NCBI RefSeq assembly: GCF_964355755.1
Contig: NC_092676.1
Span: 25,774,288-25,838,287, forward strand
DNA from: Antedon mediterranea
Taxonomy: Eukaryota; Echinodermata; Crinoidea; Comatulida; Antedonidae
Length of the DNA stretch: 64,000 nt
Direction of reading: 5' to 3'
Shown here one piece after another: positions 1-11,200 of this stretch (position 1 is its first letter; each line of letters begins with the position of its first letter). The notes beneath the pieces were generated by a model that was not told the DNA's origin, ran no database searches, and was given only the letters and a program-made list of their open reading frames with translations. The translations under genes and the position numbers were made by a program.

Positions 1-520
1 GTCCGGGAGGCGCGTCCGGGAGCCCATGAAGATTTGTTTAGCATTGCGAGTACAAAGGTCTGAGGCATAGAATATGTCAGGTAGGGTCCAGGGACCGTCA
101 AACGACCTTTCTTAAGTTCACGCCTCTGTACCAACTCAAGGGAGGGGCGCTTAAAATACCCAAACATTTGATTTAATTAGCATAATCGAGTACATAAATG
201 GAACCATGTTAAAATGTTTATTTTTATCGTGTATTTGATTCCGTCTATTTAAGTTTATTGAAGATCTATCATTCTTAAGTCAACTCATGTACCAAGTCCG
301 CTTAAGAAAGCCACTAATTATCGCTAATTAACATTTTAATTAGCATAATCGAGTATATCAATATATAACCTTCGGCAATACAATAAGTATGTTTACCCAT
401 GGAGAAATTCCTAACTGATTTCTCCATGGTTTACCCAACCAAGAAAACGTAATTCTTAAGTGCCAAATCCTGTACCACGACCCCTAAAGAAAGGGTCAAA
501 GGTCTATTTCTGTTGCAAAA
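1..520. repeat. Left arm of a long interrupted inverted repeat (family A)
   Basis: Read in reverse complement, this stretch matches 2870-3307 almost base for base at its outer end (for example 15-85 against 3235-3307, ending in gggctcccgg). Further in, it matches at spaced blocks such as the short unit gtactcgattatgctaatta. The arm is truncated by the window edge. It contains several copies of the motif attagcataatcgagta. No open reading frame fits it. It is probably half of a fold-back element, or one of two copies of a repeat inserted in opposite orientation. Confidence 0.75.
389..437. mobile_element. Tiny hairpin insertion with an apparent 8-bp target duplication
   Basis: Within the left arm of family A, the octamer gtttaccc occurs on both sides of a palindromic stretch (ccatggagaaat, about 9 bases, atttctccatgg). 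The homologous position in the right arm (about 2965-2975, opposite strand) carries the octamer once and no hairpin. That pattern is what a small insertion with an 8-bp duplicated target would leave. hAT elements make 8-bp duplications, so a deleted hAT-type remnant is possible, but about 29 bp is too short to classify. Confidence 0.5.
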
Positions 521-2299
521 AAACTTGATTATGCATGCATACTGTACTTAGTAGCCCTAAACTTTTGAAGAAAATTATAAAATATTTATTTTCAGTTTCT
601 AACACAGATTTATATTCCTTAAATGGAAACTTCTGTCAACTAATTTCACTAAAGAAAGCTGCTAATTAGAATATTAATTAGCATGATTGTATGCTATAAA
701 CTTCACTCAGGCACAGGATTGGCTATAGCATAAAAAGTTATGCTTTTAAAGGACATAGATAGAGACCATTGCATTTTGAAAACGTTTATTAAAATTAGTA
801 GTATTCTGTTAAGATTTAAGTAAACATAAAATTTAAAAAAATTAAATTCCAGTACGTATCAATCCTGGCAAATGAAATGGCAATACAGTATGAGAATTAT
901 GTCTAAATAGTTTAAAATTATGAATTGTAGTAAAAGTTTAATACTACAAATCACAGCGGCAAACTAATCGGAAGAGAATCTGCGTTGTCGTTATCATTCA
1001 TCACATTTTCTCCTGGTCTGGCATCTGGGTTCCTTCATGTCATATCCACTTTCCAGATCCCTACCGTTTGATACATGGGTGTTTCATCAGCATTTTCACA
1101 CATTTGTGTAACAAAAACAGTTCGATTCTGCCTCACACAGTGGAATGGAACTGATATTTTTTGTTTTCAGTTTTTCCAATGGATTGTTTGATGATGATTT
1201 TAATCTGTAAAATTGTTCAAAGATCTTCTATCTACAGTATGTTTGTTTAGGGCAACTTGGTGTTTTACTTCTTGGCTCCTTACATGATAGCAATATTTTA
1301 TGAATCTTCTGATTATTTTGACTTTGTACTTTTTCTTTAGTTAGCTCCTCAAAAGCTTTTTGAGCCTATTTGTCTTTTTTCAACATGTCAAACGCAGATC
1401 TGGCCTTTCCTTTACGAAGAAATGAACTGGGATAGTTACACCCGTAAAGGCATGGAATCCTGGTAGCGCGACACACAACTGATGTCAAAGTAACTCGTAC
1501 ATTGGTGGTGCTGATCAATCTACGGTTTTTCTTCCAACATCTAACCACACTAATATAGCAGGATGACTGCAATATCAGTACCTGATGCCCCTTTTCACTC
1601 TTTACATCTCTGGTGTAAAATTAATTTTTTGTTACGCTGATGCATACCACTGTATGAAAACATAAAAACTCTTTTGACACCTTTAATACTAATTATACTG
1701 CTGTAATAATGTTATCTCCTTGTCCCACTACTTTACTCCTAACAAACTCTCCCTCAACCCAATCATAACATCTTATTTGGAGTTATAATAATGATGTGTC
1801 CATACTTAAAACATTATTGAAAACCATGAAATACAATCAGTTAAATCTATTAAATGTCATTGGGTTATCATTAATAACAGCCTCTCATCATGGAAACTCT
1901 CTAAGAAAATTAGAACAAAGTGTGTCTTGGCATCCTCCCCGCTAGTATTCTCAAAACCCATTATCCTTAACTCATCCTTCCTTTTTCGAGCTATCGTAAT
2001 ATTGTCTCGGCCAACCCAACAAGCATCCGTAACCTTTCATTCTGCCCATCCACTGTCTTATACTCAAATGATCACGGACATTAATTCTTTTACCAGCAAG
2101 GTGTATTTTTTTATTTATTTTTTTAGTATTTATTTATTTTTTTTTTTTTTTGTATTATTTTTTTTTATGTCGTCTTTTTGCTACCAATAACACCATTCAA
2201 TCCTGCCACAAGATCTTCATCTTTTTGGGATTCCGTCTTCGTCCATTAATATTTAAATTATTATTATTAGTGGCTTTCTATGCGGAATAGGTAGGCCTA
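521..2299. other. AT-rich non-coding stretch, no supported gene
   Basis: No ORF here shows a recognisable domain. The open frame near 1927-2190 runs through a T-rich low-complexity tract (2100-2170) and is not believable. Nothing else could be supported. Confidence 0.5.
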
Positions 2300-4330
2300 C
2301 AGGTGATGGATCTTTAGTTGCCACCCGGCCTGCTGCAAACTGGAGTGGCGCGACAAAGGCGTGTGGCGTCTGGACGAATATATAGGTCTATACTTTTCCC
2401 CGCTCTCAGTACAATTATTTGTGACTAGGGAGCCAATTCATTAAACCTTCTGGGACCCACCTGTGACCAATGGTGGTAACGAAATTGTATACATTTATTT
2501 AGATAAATACAAATTAAGTGGTAAACAAGGTGGGCTACTTTAACAATTATCTGAAAACTTCTGGGTCTATACCATAGAAAAGAAATTTATTAGTTAAAAT
2601 GATTTACACATTTTTATCTTGAATTGAGACAACGGCGTTCATTTTAATTTAATTGCAGGCCTAATTAAGAAGGGCAAATGACACTCTCAGATCAGGAGGC
2701 AAAAGGTTGGGTGGCAAAAGGCCGGGTGCCAAAATGGACTGGGTGGTAATTGGCCGGGTGGAAATAGGCAGGTGTCGAAAGACCGGGTGGCGAAAGGCCG
2801 GCTATAAGCCGGGTGGCAAAAGGCCAGGTGGCAAAAGGCCAGGTGGCAATGGGCCGGAGCCCAGGTACTCACTATGCTAATTAAAGTTCAGGTGGGACAT
2901 ACATTGACCTATGACCCTTTCTTAAGGGGTCATGGTACAGGAGTTGGCACTTTACGTTTTCTCGGTTGGGTAAACATACTTATTGTATTGTCGATGTACT
3001 CGAACATGCTATTGCTAATTAAAAGGCTAATTAGTGGCTTTCTTAAGCGGACTAGGTAGTTGACACTTAGGAATGATGGATCTTCAATTAGACTCTAAAA
3101 ATAAACATTTTAGCAGTGGTTTCATTTATGTACTCGATTATGCTAATTAATTTAAATTTTGGGGTATTTTGAATGCCCTCCCTAGAGTTGATACAGGGGT
3201 GGAAACTTAAGAACGGCCGTTTGATGGTCCTTGGACCCCACTTGACATATTCTATGCCTCAGACCTTTTGTACTCGCAATGCTAAACAAATCTTTATGGG
3301 CTCCCGGATAAATAGTCTTGTGTTCGCGATATGGTAAAATCGATAGTTCCGATAAAATCCGAATCGGTATTCGATATGGAGCGTCACTGATATGCTTTTG
3401 CGGTTATAATTGGTTCTAGTCAATATTTGTTAGGTATATGAATGTTTTTTAGGCCTAACAATGTATATGATGTTTGTTTTTAATTTTGCGGTTACAAGAA
3501 GTTTGTGAATGTGTGCTCTTTGAAAATCATTGTAAAAAATGTTGTTTCTGAAAAAAAAATTAATTTAAGAAGAAATTAATAGTTAAAATAATTTATAATG
3601 ACCCGGCCAATTACCATTTCTTCACCCGGCCTTTTTACACATGGGCTTTTTCCACTTTAGGCCTGTTTTGCCACCCGACCTGTTGCCACCCGGCCTGTTG
3701 CCACCTGATCTGAGAGGAGTCATTGATTTTATTATAAATTGAATAAACATTTGCACTTCTTAATTAAGCTTACAATTAAATGTCGTCTCAATTCAAGAAC
3801 AAAATGTTTTTTCGGAAACAATCATTTAGCTAATAAATTGCTTTTCTATAGTATAGAGGTTTGGGGGTTATTTTCCGATAGTTGTTATTTAGTAAAATCT
3901 CATGTAAGCCCACCTTGTTTAATGAAATCAATATAAATTTAGATAAATACCGTCAATACCGTCAAGTGGTAATTTAACTCACCATCGTTGGTTATAGACC
4001 GGTGGATTCCAGACAGTTTAATGAATTTTCCCCTAGTCACAAGTAATTGTACTGAGGGCTTGGAAAATTATAAACTTATATTAGCCCAGAGACGCTATGC
4101 GCCTTTGTCGCAATCTCGCCAGCTCCCCCTCATAATTTTTCTGTCAAATGAAAAGCAGGTGGAAAGAACCTATGTGGCAACAGGCCAGGTGGCAAATGGT
4201 AGGGTGGCAACAGACCTGGTGGAAACAAGTCGGATGGCAACAGGCATGGTGGCAACAGACCGGGTGGCAACATGCTCGATGGCAACAGGCAGGGTGGCAA
4301 ATGGCCGCATGGCAAATGACCCTGCACGCT
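2300..4330. repeat. Large fold-back element (family B), about 0.55-kb arms, with a family A copy in its centre
   Basis: The stretch 2325-2860 is matched in inverted orientation by about 3600-4210. Matched blocks include the tract around caaggtgggct (2527) against agcccaccttg (3907), cttgaattgagac (2619) against gtctcaattcaag (3785), and ctcagatcag on both sides. The inner part of each arm and the outer right end consist of short, imperfect tandem units of about 13 bp of the type ggtggcaacaggccg (2690-2860, 3640-3712, 4158-4320). The loop contains the right arm of family A (2870-3307). Short ORFs across the tandem units simply translate the repeat. Confidence 0.75.
2870..3310. repeat. Right arm of inverted repeat family A
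   Basis: Inverted partner of 1-520. It lies exactly between the two arms of family B, so it is either the unpaired loop of that element or a later insertion into it. Confidence 0.75.
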
Positions 4331-4890
4331 GCAGAATTAATTGCAGGTTCCTATAGTTAATATAGTATATTATATACTATTTTACTCTTTATTTCTAATT
4401 TATTAGGTATCCTTCCCTATTCCACAGAAGGTGGATATTGAATAATTTTAATGGATTTATAGATACAGAAAGTTACAAAAAGTTATAAATAAAAAATGTA
4501 ATTTATCGATAACAGTAGTTCATTTAATAAAGACGACAAAAGGTCATTTAATAAAACAAACAGTACTGTATTCGTAATATTTAACATGTATTCGTTTATA
4601 CTTATAAAAAGAAGTAACACAAATCTTTTTTTATTCATATAATATGTACCTACAACTACAACAAAATACGGCCCCTCTTAAAACTTCTATCCCACAGACG
4701 GTCGGAAGTTGGTAGTTGGATGTTGGTAGTTTGCTGCACATTTTGTTTATAAAATCTACAAATATTGTTTCATTTATTTTATGTCAAAAAATCTTCAATT
4801 ATGCTGCCTACCGATCAAATCCATGAAATTCAGTTTGTAGGTGTTAAATTAGACTTAAACATATCACATGGAATAGCCATATAAGCTTTA
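4331..4890. other. Non-coding, nothing recognised
   Basis: AT-rich spacer between family B and a LINE remnant. No domain, RNA gene or clear repeat was seen. Confidence 0.4.
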
Positions 4891-4899
4891 TTAAAAATA

Positions 4900-5130
4900 G
4901 GATAAAAAGAAATCTGTTTAGTTTACGCCATATTGTACCCCGTAATATATTACTTATGCATTATAAATCATTTATTCAATCAATTCAAAAAGTCTGGGGT
5001 AGTGCGTATAAGTCGCATCTATATCCTATTTTACTTATCCAAAAAATGTGTCTTAGATGTATAACTTTCTCTGATTTTATGGCTCCATCTTGTCCATTAT
5101 TAAAGACCTGGGTATTTTAGATGTTTTTTT
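4900..5130 (+). pseudogene. Degenerate LINE reverse-transcriptase C-terminal fragment
   Basis: Conceptual translation on the plus strand gives a short, stop-limited stretch resembling the post-RT region of the LINE at 7246-11390. Shared features are a hydrophobic LLMHYKSFI-like segment, then WGSAYKSHLYP, then QKMCLRCITFSD. The corresponding LINE residues read WGNTYKTHLKP and QKRIIRTLTYSD. It ends about 90 bp before the coding exon of the first DED gene and so lies in that gene's upstream or 5'-UTR intron region. Confidence 0.6.
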
Positions 5131-5226
5131 TTTTTTTACATTACAAAACATTACTTTAAAATACTTGATTCAATCTCTACACTAAAACTTGACATCTTAC
5201 AATTTTCTTTATAGGTTTCAGTGAAG

Positions 5227-8200
5227 ATGGTCAATCCTGTTTTCAGCAATGCTCTTGTGTACTTATCAAACAACATTGTAAAAGAAGAAGAGCTTGACAC
5301 TTTGAGATTTATTTCATCATCTGTTTTGAAGAATAACTGTTTCAGCAAGACTACAAATGAAATATTTTGTCTTTTGGAAAACCAGTGCATTCTCCCAGAT
5401 GAATTTTCTATTATCTGTGACGCACTACAGTCAATGGGAAGATTAGATTTGAAAAATGGTTTCTTAAAACAAATTGGCAAACAAGAACAAATTGGCAAAC
5501 AACATTCTCAATTGATTTCCCCTTTTACAAGAATGCTCATCAATGTTCGGAGCACCATTCCCATTTCTAAAGAATGGGACAATTTTATTTATTTGTACAG
5601 CCATGAAGAGAGAGGAGCTGGAATTAAAGAGCAAAATGTGAAGGGAAGTGTGTATAAAAGTCTGCAGTACCTCTTGGATAAAGATATCCTCAGCAATGAT
5701 AAAGTTAATTTAAAAAAGTTTCAAGAAAATCTGGGAATTTCTGAGTTAATAATGGCCAAGAATTGTCTTGATGCTTATTGTAAGCTTTTATGTTGTGATT
5801 CTTATAATTTCTTCGTTAAAAAAGCTCTGGTTTTCATTGATTGACATAATCACTAAACATTTGTATTGGTAGTTCATAATCTTATTTAATCATAAAACTC
5901 CTTCTACAAAAAGGATAAGTTATTTTCAAAGAAAGCATACAAATTTTATGTATTGATGTATTGTCCCTTGAAACACAAAAAAATGAAGGTCAAAATATAC
6001 TAATTTTAATTGGCCATATCAAAGTAATATTAAAGTTATTCACTTTAAGTTGAAAATTCGAGCCAAAAACAACAATTTTATGTAATTAACAGCTAAATTA
6101 ATTTGATTACATTTCGTCTGGAAAATAGTCACGAGCGAAAGTAAACAAAGATTTCAAACCATAAGTATACATTATGCATGATGCTAATTAGGATTGTTTA
6201 CAACTCGTCATGGTTGAGAAGATGTTTTCACACAGATCGCGAGGAAGTTTTATGATTATGCATACAGAGTAGCCAAATAAGCGCATTGCGTTATAAGATA
6301 TGTTTTGATCGAAAACTTTGACTGGAAGTCAAAGTTATTTTTTGAACCAAAAAACGTCTGTATTTCAGTTAAATGATTTTTTTTTTGACTAATTTTTGGT
6401 GAAAGTTATTAACTATTATGATACTTCAAAATCACCCACCTTTTTTCGAAATCTTTTTATTTTTATTTTTTTGGAATTTGACAAAGGGACAATACATCTT
6501 TAATATTTGCGTAGAAAATTATCATTTTTTTGAAATTTATTTTCAGTAAAAAAGAATCCAAATCTTCCAGAAAGCCAACATTCAAGTTTAAGGTAAATAA
6601 ATAATCCCATATTAGTCGCATTCCCTACAATATGTTGACGTGTTGTAAAAACAATGCACTAAATTATGATAGAAAGAGAGAAACAATGCACTACTTAATG
6701 CGTTGAATGGGGTCAATCGTTGACTGTCCTCTCATGGGCGGTCTTTATTTTTACATTAAATGTAGTTTGTGACTTTACATTAGATCTAAAAAACATAGGG
6801 AATAAGACTTTAACTAATTGTATTTTGAAGCAGGATGAACAATGCAGTTTTACTGCTTTTAAAAAACAAATTCATTAAAATATAATTTTTTAAATGTAAC
6901 AATTTAAAATATATGAATATTTATCCAGTAAAACAACTTAGTCTGATATTTCTTGTGATGATAGATTTTTCTAATTGTTTTTCTCACACATTTTTTTAAA
7001 CTTCAGCCCTGTTGATGCACAAACTGATGGACAAGTTGGCAACGAAACATCTATGTCTGCAAATGTTAACCCAGGTATTTAACATTTTAATGATTATTAT
7101 TTATATATCTAACATTAGCAAATTATATGTCATGCAGTTGTTTCTTTGTCTTTTTTCTGTTTAGGGGTTGGTATAAGACACGTTCTTTTACTTCTATTTC
7201 TGATCCCTGAAACAACTCCTATGTATTGTTACCATATAACTTATTGTTCTTTCTTTCTTTCTTTCTTTATTTACCCATAAATATAAATTATAAACATTGT
7301 AATAATATACAAATAAAAATAATTATATCAAGGGAAGGGCTAAAAAATAGTTAAAACTAATCAAGTTCAGCCCCTAAACATTGAAGTATAAATAGTTATA
7401 TAAATAAATTAGGGCTACTTGTCTAAAATAAAATTAATATACATAAACATTTTTTTTTTTTTAAATACACTTTCTCTCAAATATATACAATATAATTAAT
7501 TCTCTTATAAAATAAATAAATATCATTATACAAACAAATAGTATGTTTTCATTTCTTTTTTGAATTTGCTTTTTGTTAGAAACCTTAAATCATCCGGGAT
7601 TTCATTCCAGAGCTTTGCACCAGAATACTTGATGGAATGTTGTCCTATGTTTGTTCTATATTTTGGTACATACAACTTTTCTCTAGTCTGAGACCTTGAT
7701 GAATAACGAAAATTAATATACAAAAAATATTTAGGAGTTGTATCTGGAAATTTACCATGTAAACTATCATGAACAAATAAAGTAATTAAATACTGATGCT
7801 GCTGATAAATATTTAAAATTTTAAGTTCTTTGAATAATAATGATGTTGGTGCTAGTCTATCAGAATAAGTCAATGTGCGTATAATACGTTTTTGTGTTAA
7901 ATATACTGGTTTTAAATGAGTTTTATAAGTGTTACCCCAAGCTTCTAATGCAAATGAAATATGAGGCAAAATAAAACAATTATATAAAAGCACCAAAATT
8001 GATTGGGGTACAACATATTTAAGTTTGTACAATAAACCAGCCTTAGAACTAATGATTTTATTAACCTTATTAGAATGCACTTTCCATGTAAGTCTATTAT
8101 CTATATCTACCCCAATGTAAGTTGTAGCTTCAACTTCATCTAATTTTGATTCCTTTATGTATATATCCCCCTTTACTTCAATTATTGTATGCTGATTACG

Positions 8201-11200
8201 AAATATAATATAATTTGTCTTTTTAGAATTAATTGTCAACTTATTAACATCACACCAATCTACTATATGTTTCAACTGCTCATTTACATTTGTTGGGTCA
8301 ACAATTTCATGAGGATTAAAAGAACAAAATAAACTAGTATCATCTGCAAATAATCGTGTATCAAAAAAGTCAGAAGAGTTTACAATATCATTTACATAAA
8401 TAAGAAACAATGTAGGTCCTAAGACCGACCCTTGTGGTACTCCACAAGTTATTGAATTCTCATTAGACTCTATTCCATTTACACTGATACATTGCTTCCC
8501 ATTATATAAATAATTTTTAAATAAAGCTAATGGCAACCCTCTTATCCCATATGCACTTAACTTATCCAGTAGTATTTGATGATTGACTGTATCGAATGCT
8601 TTCTTTAGATCTAAAAATATTCCAACAACTATGTTTCCCTTATCTAATTTCTCAGACAAATTTTGTACTAACTCAATAATAGCAAGTTTTGTGCTGTACC
8701 CTTCTCTAAATCCATACTGTTGATGATATAATAAATCAAATTTACTTAAATAACATAAAAGTTGCTTATTTATAATTTTCTCAAATACTTTACTAAATTG
8801 TGGCAATACAGATATTGGTCTGTAATTCCCTGGATCTGATGGCAGACCCTTTTTAAATAATGGAAATACCTTTGCTTTTTTTAAGTCATCAGGGAAGATC
8901 CCTGTAGATAGTGACAAATTAATTATATACTGTACGTAAAAGGTCTAGATATATAATCTGCTGCATATATAATTAATTTAGGATTAATTTGGTCCAAGCC
9001 TACAGCTTTATTCTTATCTAAACCCTTTAAGATATCATTTACTTCTTCATCAACAACATAATTGAAAAATAATGAATTCTGGGGTACAGTTGATAAATAT
9101 ATATTATGATTTACATTTGTGTTATCAATACATTCTTCTGCAAGATTTTTTCCAATTGAAACAAAATAATCGTTAAAACCATTAATTATTGCTGTTTGAT
9201 TAGTTTCTATATTAACATTGCCATCACATGATTTAATTTCTAATTTATTAGGTAATTTCATTTTCTTCTTACCTCTTCCTAAAATATCATTAATAATTTC
9301 CCATATTTTATTTGTATTACCACACTTTTCTTCAAATTGATCTGAGTAATATTTCTGTTTTGCTGTTCTTAAGGTGTTTGTAAGACAATTTCGATATCGT
9401 TTATACTTTGCTAACATATCTACATTGTAATTACTTTTTATTACCTTTGAAAATAACCTATGTTTATGCTTAATTGATTTTTTTATACTAGAATTAATCC
9501 ATGGTTTCTTTAGTTTCTTTCTTGGGTTAACAGTTTTTAAAACTAATGGTGCATGTTTATTACAAACTTCTAGAAATAACCTTTTAAACTCTGTGTAAGC
9601 AGAATTTACCTCTTGACTATCAAATACTTCAGACCAATTTACATTCATAAGATCATGTTGGAAGTGTTGGATATTAAACTTGGAAAATTTTCTAAATTTG
9701 ATTTGATCAGTCTGTTGGAAGTAGTCATTAAAGTTCTCTAACATACAAAAAGTAGCCAAATGGTCTGATATATCTAATTCTATGGTTCCTGAAGTTAAAA
9801 ATCTAGAATGGATATTTGTATATACATGATCAATTGTTGTTCTTGAACTACTGGTTATTCGTGTATATACATTAATAAGTTGTATAAAGTTTAAGCAAGA
9901 CAAGCTATTTTTTAGACTTAAAGCATCTGCAGCATTTAAATTACTTGCATTAATATTAAAATCCCCAATTAATATGCATTCAGTACCTTGTTGTTTAATA
10001 TTTGCAAGTGACAATTCTAGGCTTTCAATAAATTCCTCAACGTTTGTATTTGGTTGCCTATATAAAACTCCAACTATGAGGGATTTATTTTGACCAACAT
10101 CTATTTCTAGCCATAAAGACTCAGAATGATGTACATTATAATCAATAGCCGTATAATTAATTGAATCATGTATGTACGCTCCTACTCCACCTCCTCTTTG
10201 ATTAATACGACATTTAGTTTCCAACGAGTAATTATTCATTTTAAACAAATCCTTGTTTGTAACTTGCCACACTTCCGACAAGGCTATAATTTTAAATTTA
10301 CTTTGAACCAATTCCTCATAAAATAATTTAAATTCTTCAAAGTTCTTGTTAAGCGATCTAATATTAATGTGAGATACTGAAAACACTGATTGAGATTTAT
10401 TATCAAAAAAATTACAAAATTCAGATGACGAATATGTCTTACAGCTATTATGTAATTGATAATCTAGATTTTGGTTAGCCATTAAAACCATATAAATATA
10501 TATTTAAGTACAGAAAAACTATTAGCATTATTATACAATTTTACCAATATCATCTTCACTATTAATAACAATCAACATTGAACCCTGTTGTTTGCGTACA
10601 TAGATGCGCCCATTGTATGTCCACAAATATTTATAGTTCTTTGTCTTCCTTATATCGTTTATTTTTCCCATAAGACTACGTTTCTTTTGAGTTAAGTTTT
10701 CATTAACATATATGTGGTTTTTACCTGTGTATCCAAGCATATCAGTAGTTGTATTCCTAATCTTTTTCCTGTCATTATATACTTGATCACGCTTCTTTCT
10801 GCTGCAAAATTTGACAATTATTGGTCTGTCTGTTCTATCTCGATTACCAATCCTATGTGACGCCTCGATGTCCTCTTTTTTTATACTACTGTCGATTTCC
10901 TTTAGAACTTTCAGTGCAATATCTTCAGTATTTTCATTTGCAATTTGTGATATACCTCTTATTTCAATATTCTCTCGTCTGCTATACTGATTCTGTTCAT
11001 CCTGCTCTTTCTCTAATTTCTCCACTCTTCTCGTAAGATCTTCGTTATCTTCTTTCAGTTGTTTATTTTCTTGCTCAATGCTTTTCATCTTAACACAGTT
11101 TTCTTCAATTAGTTTGTTAAAGAATTCCATGGAAGAGACTGGGTATAAACTTGACTTGGTCTTTTATATCAGATAGTTGTTTCAAAACTGCATCTGTTGG

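Noticed and set aside
1927-2190. 87-codon frame on the plus strand
   Set aside because: Half of it is a translation of a poly-T tract (FFFFF runs), with no domain.
2687-4360. Short frames on both strands around 2687-2872 and 3988-4360
   Set aside because: They translate the ggtggcaacaggcc tandem units of the fold-back element.
5780-5844. Extension of the DED exon of paralogue 1 to the stop at 5842-5844
   Set aside because: A strong gtaagc donor at 5780 gives phase 1, which fits the next exon and matches the exon structure of paralogue 2. A retained-intron form ending at 5844 remains possible.
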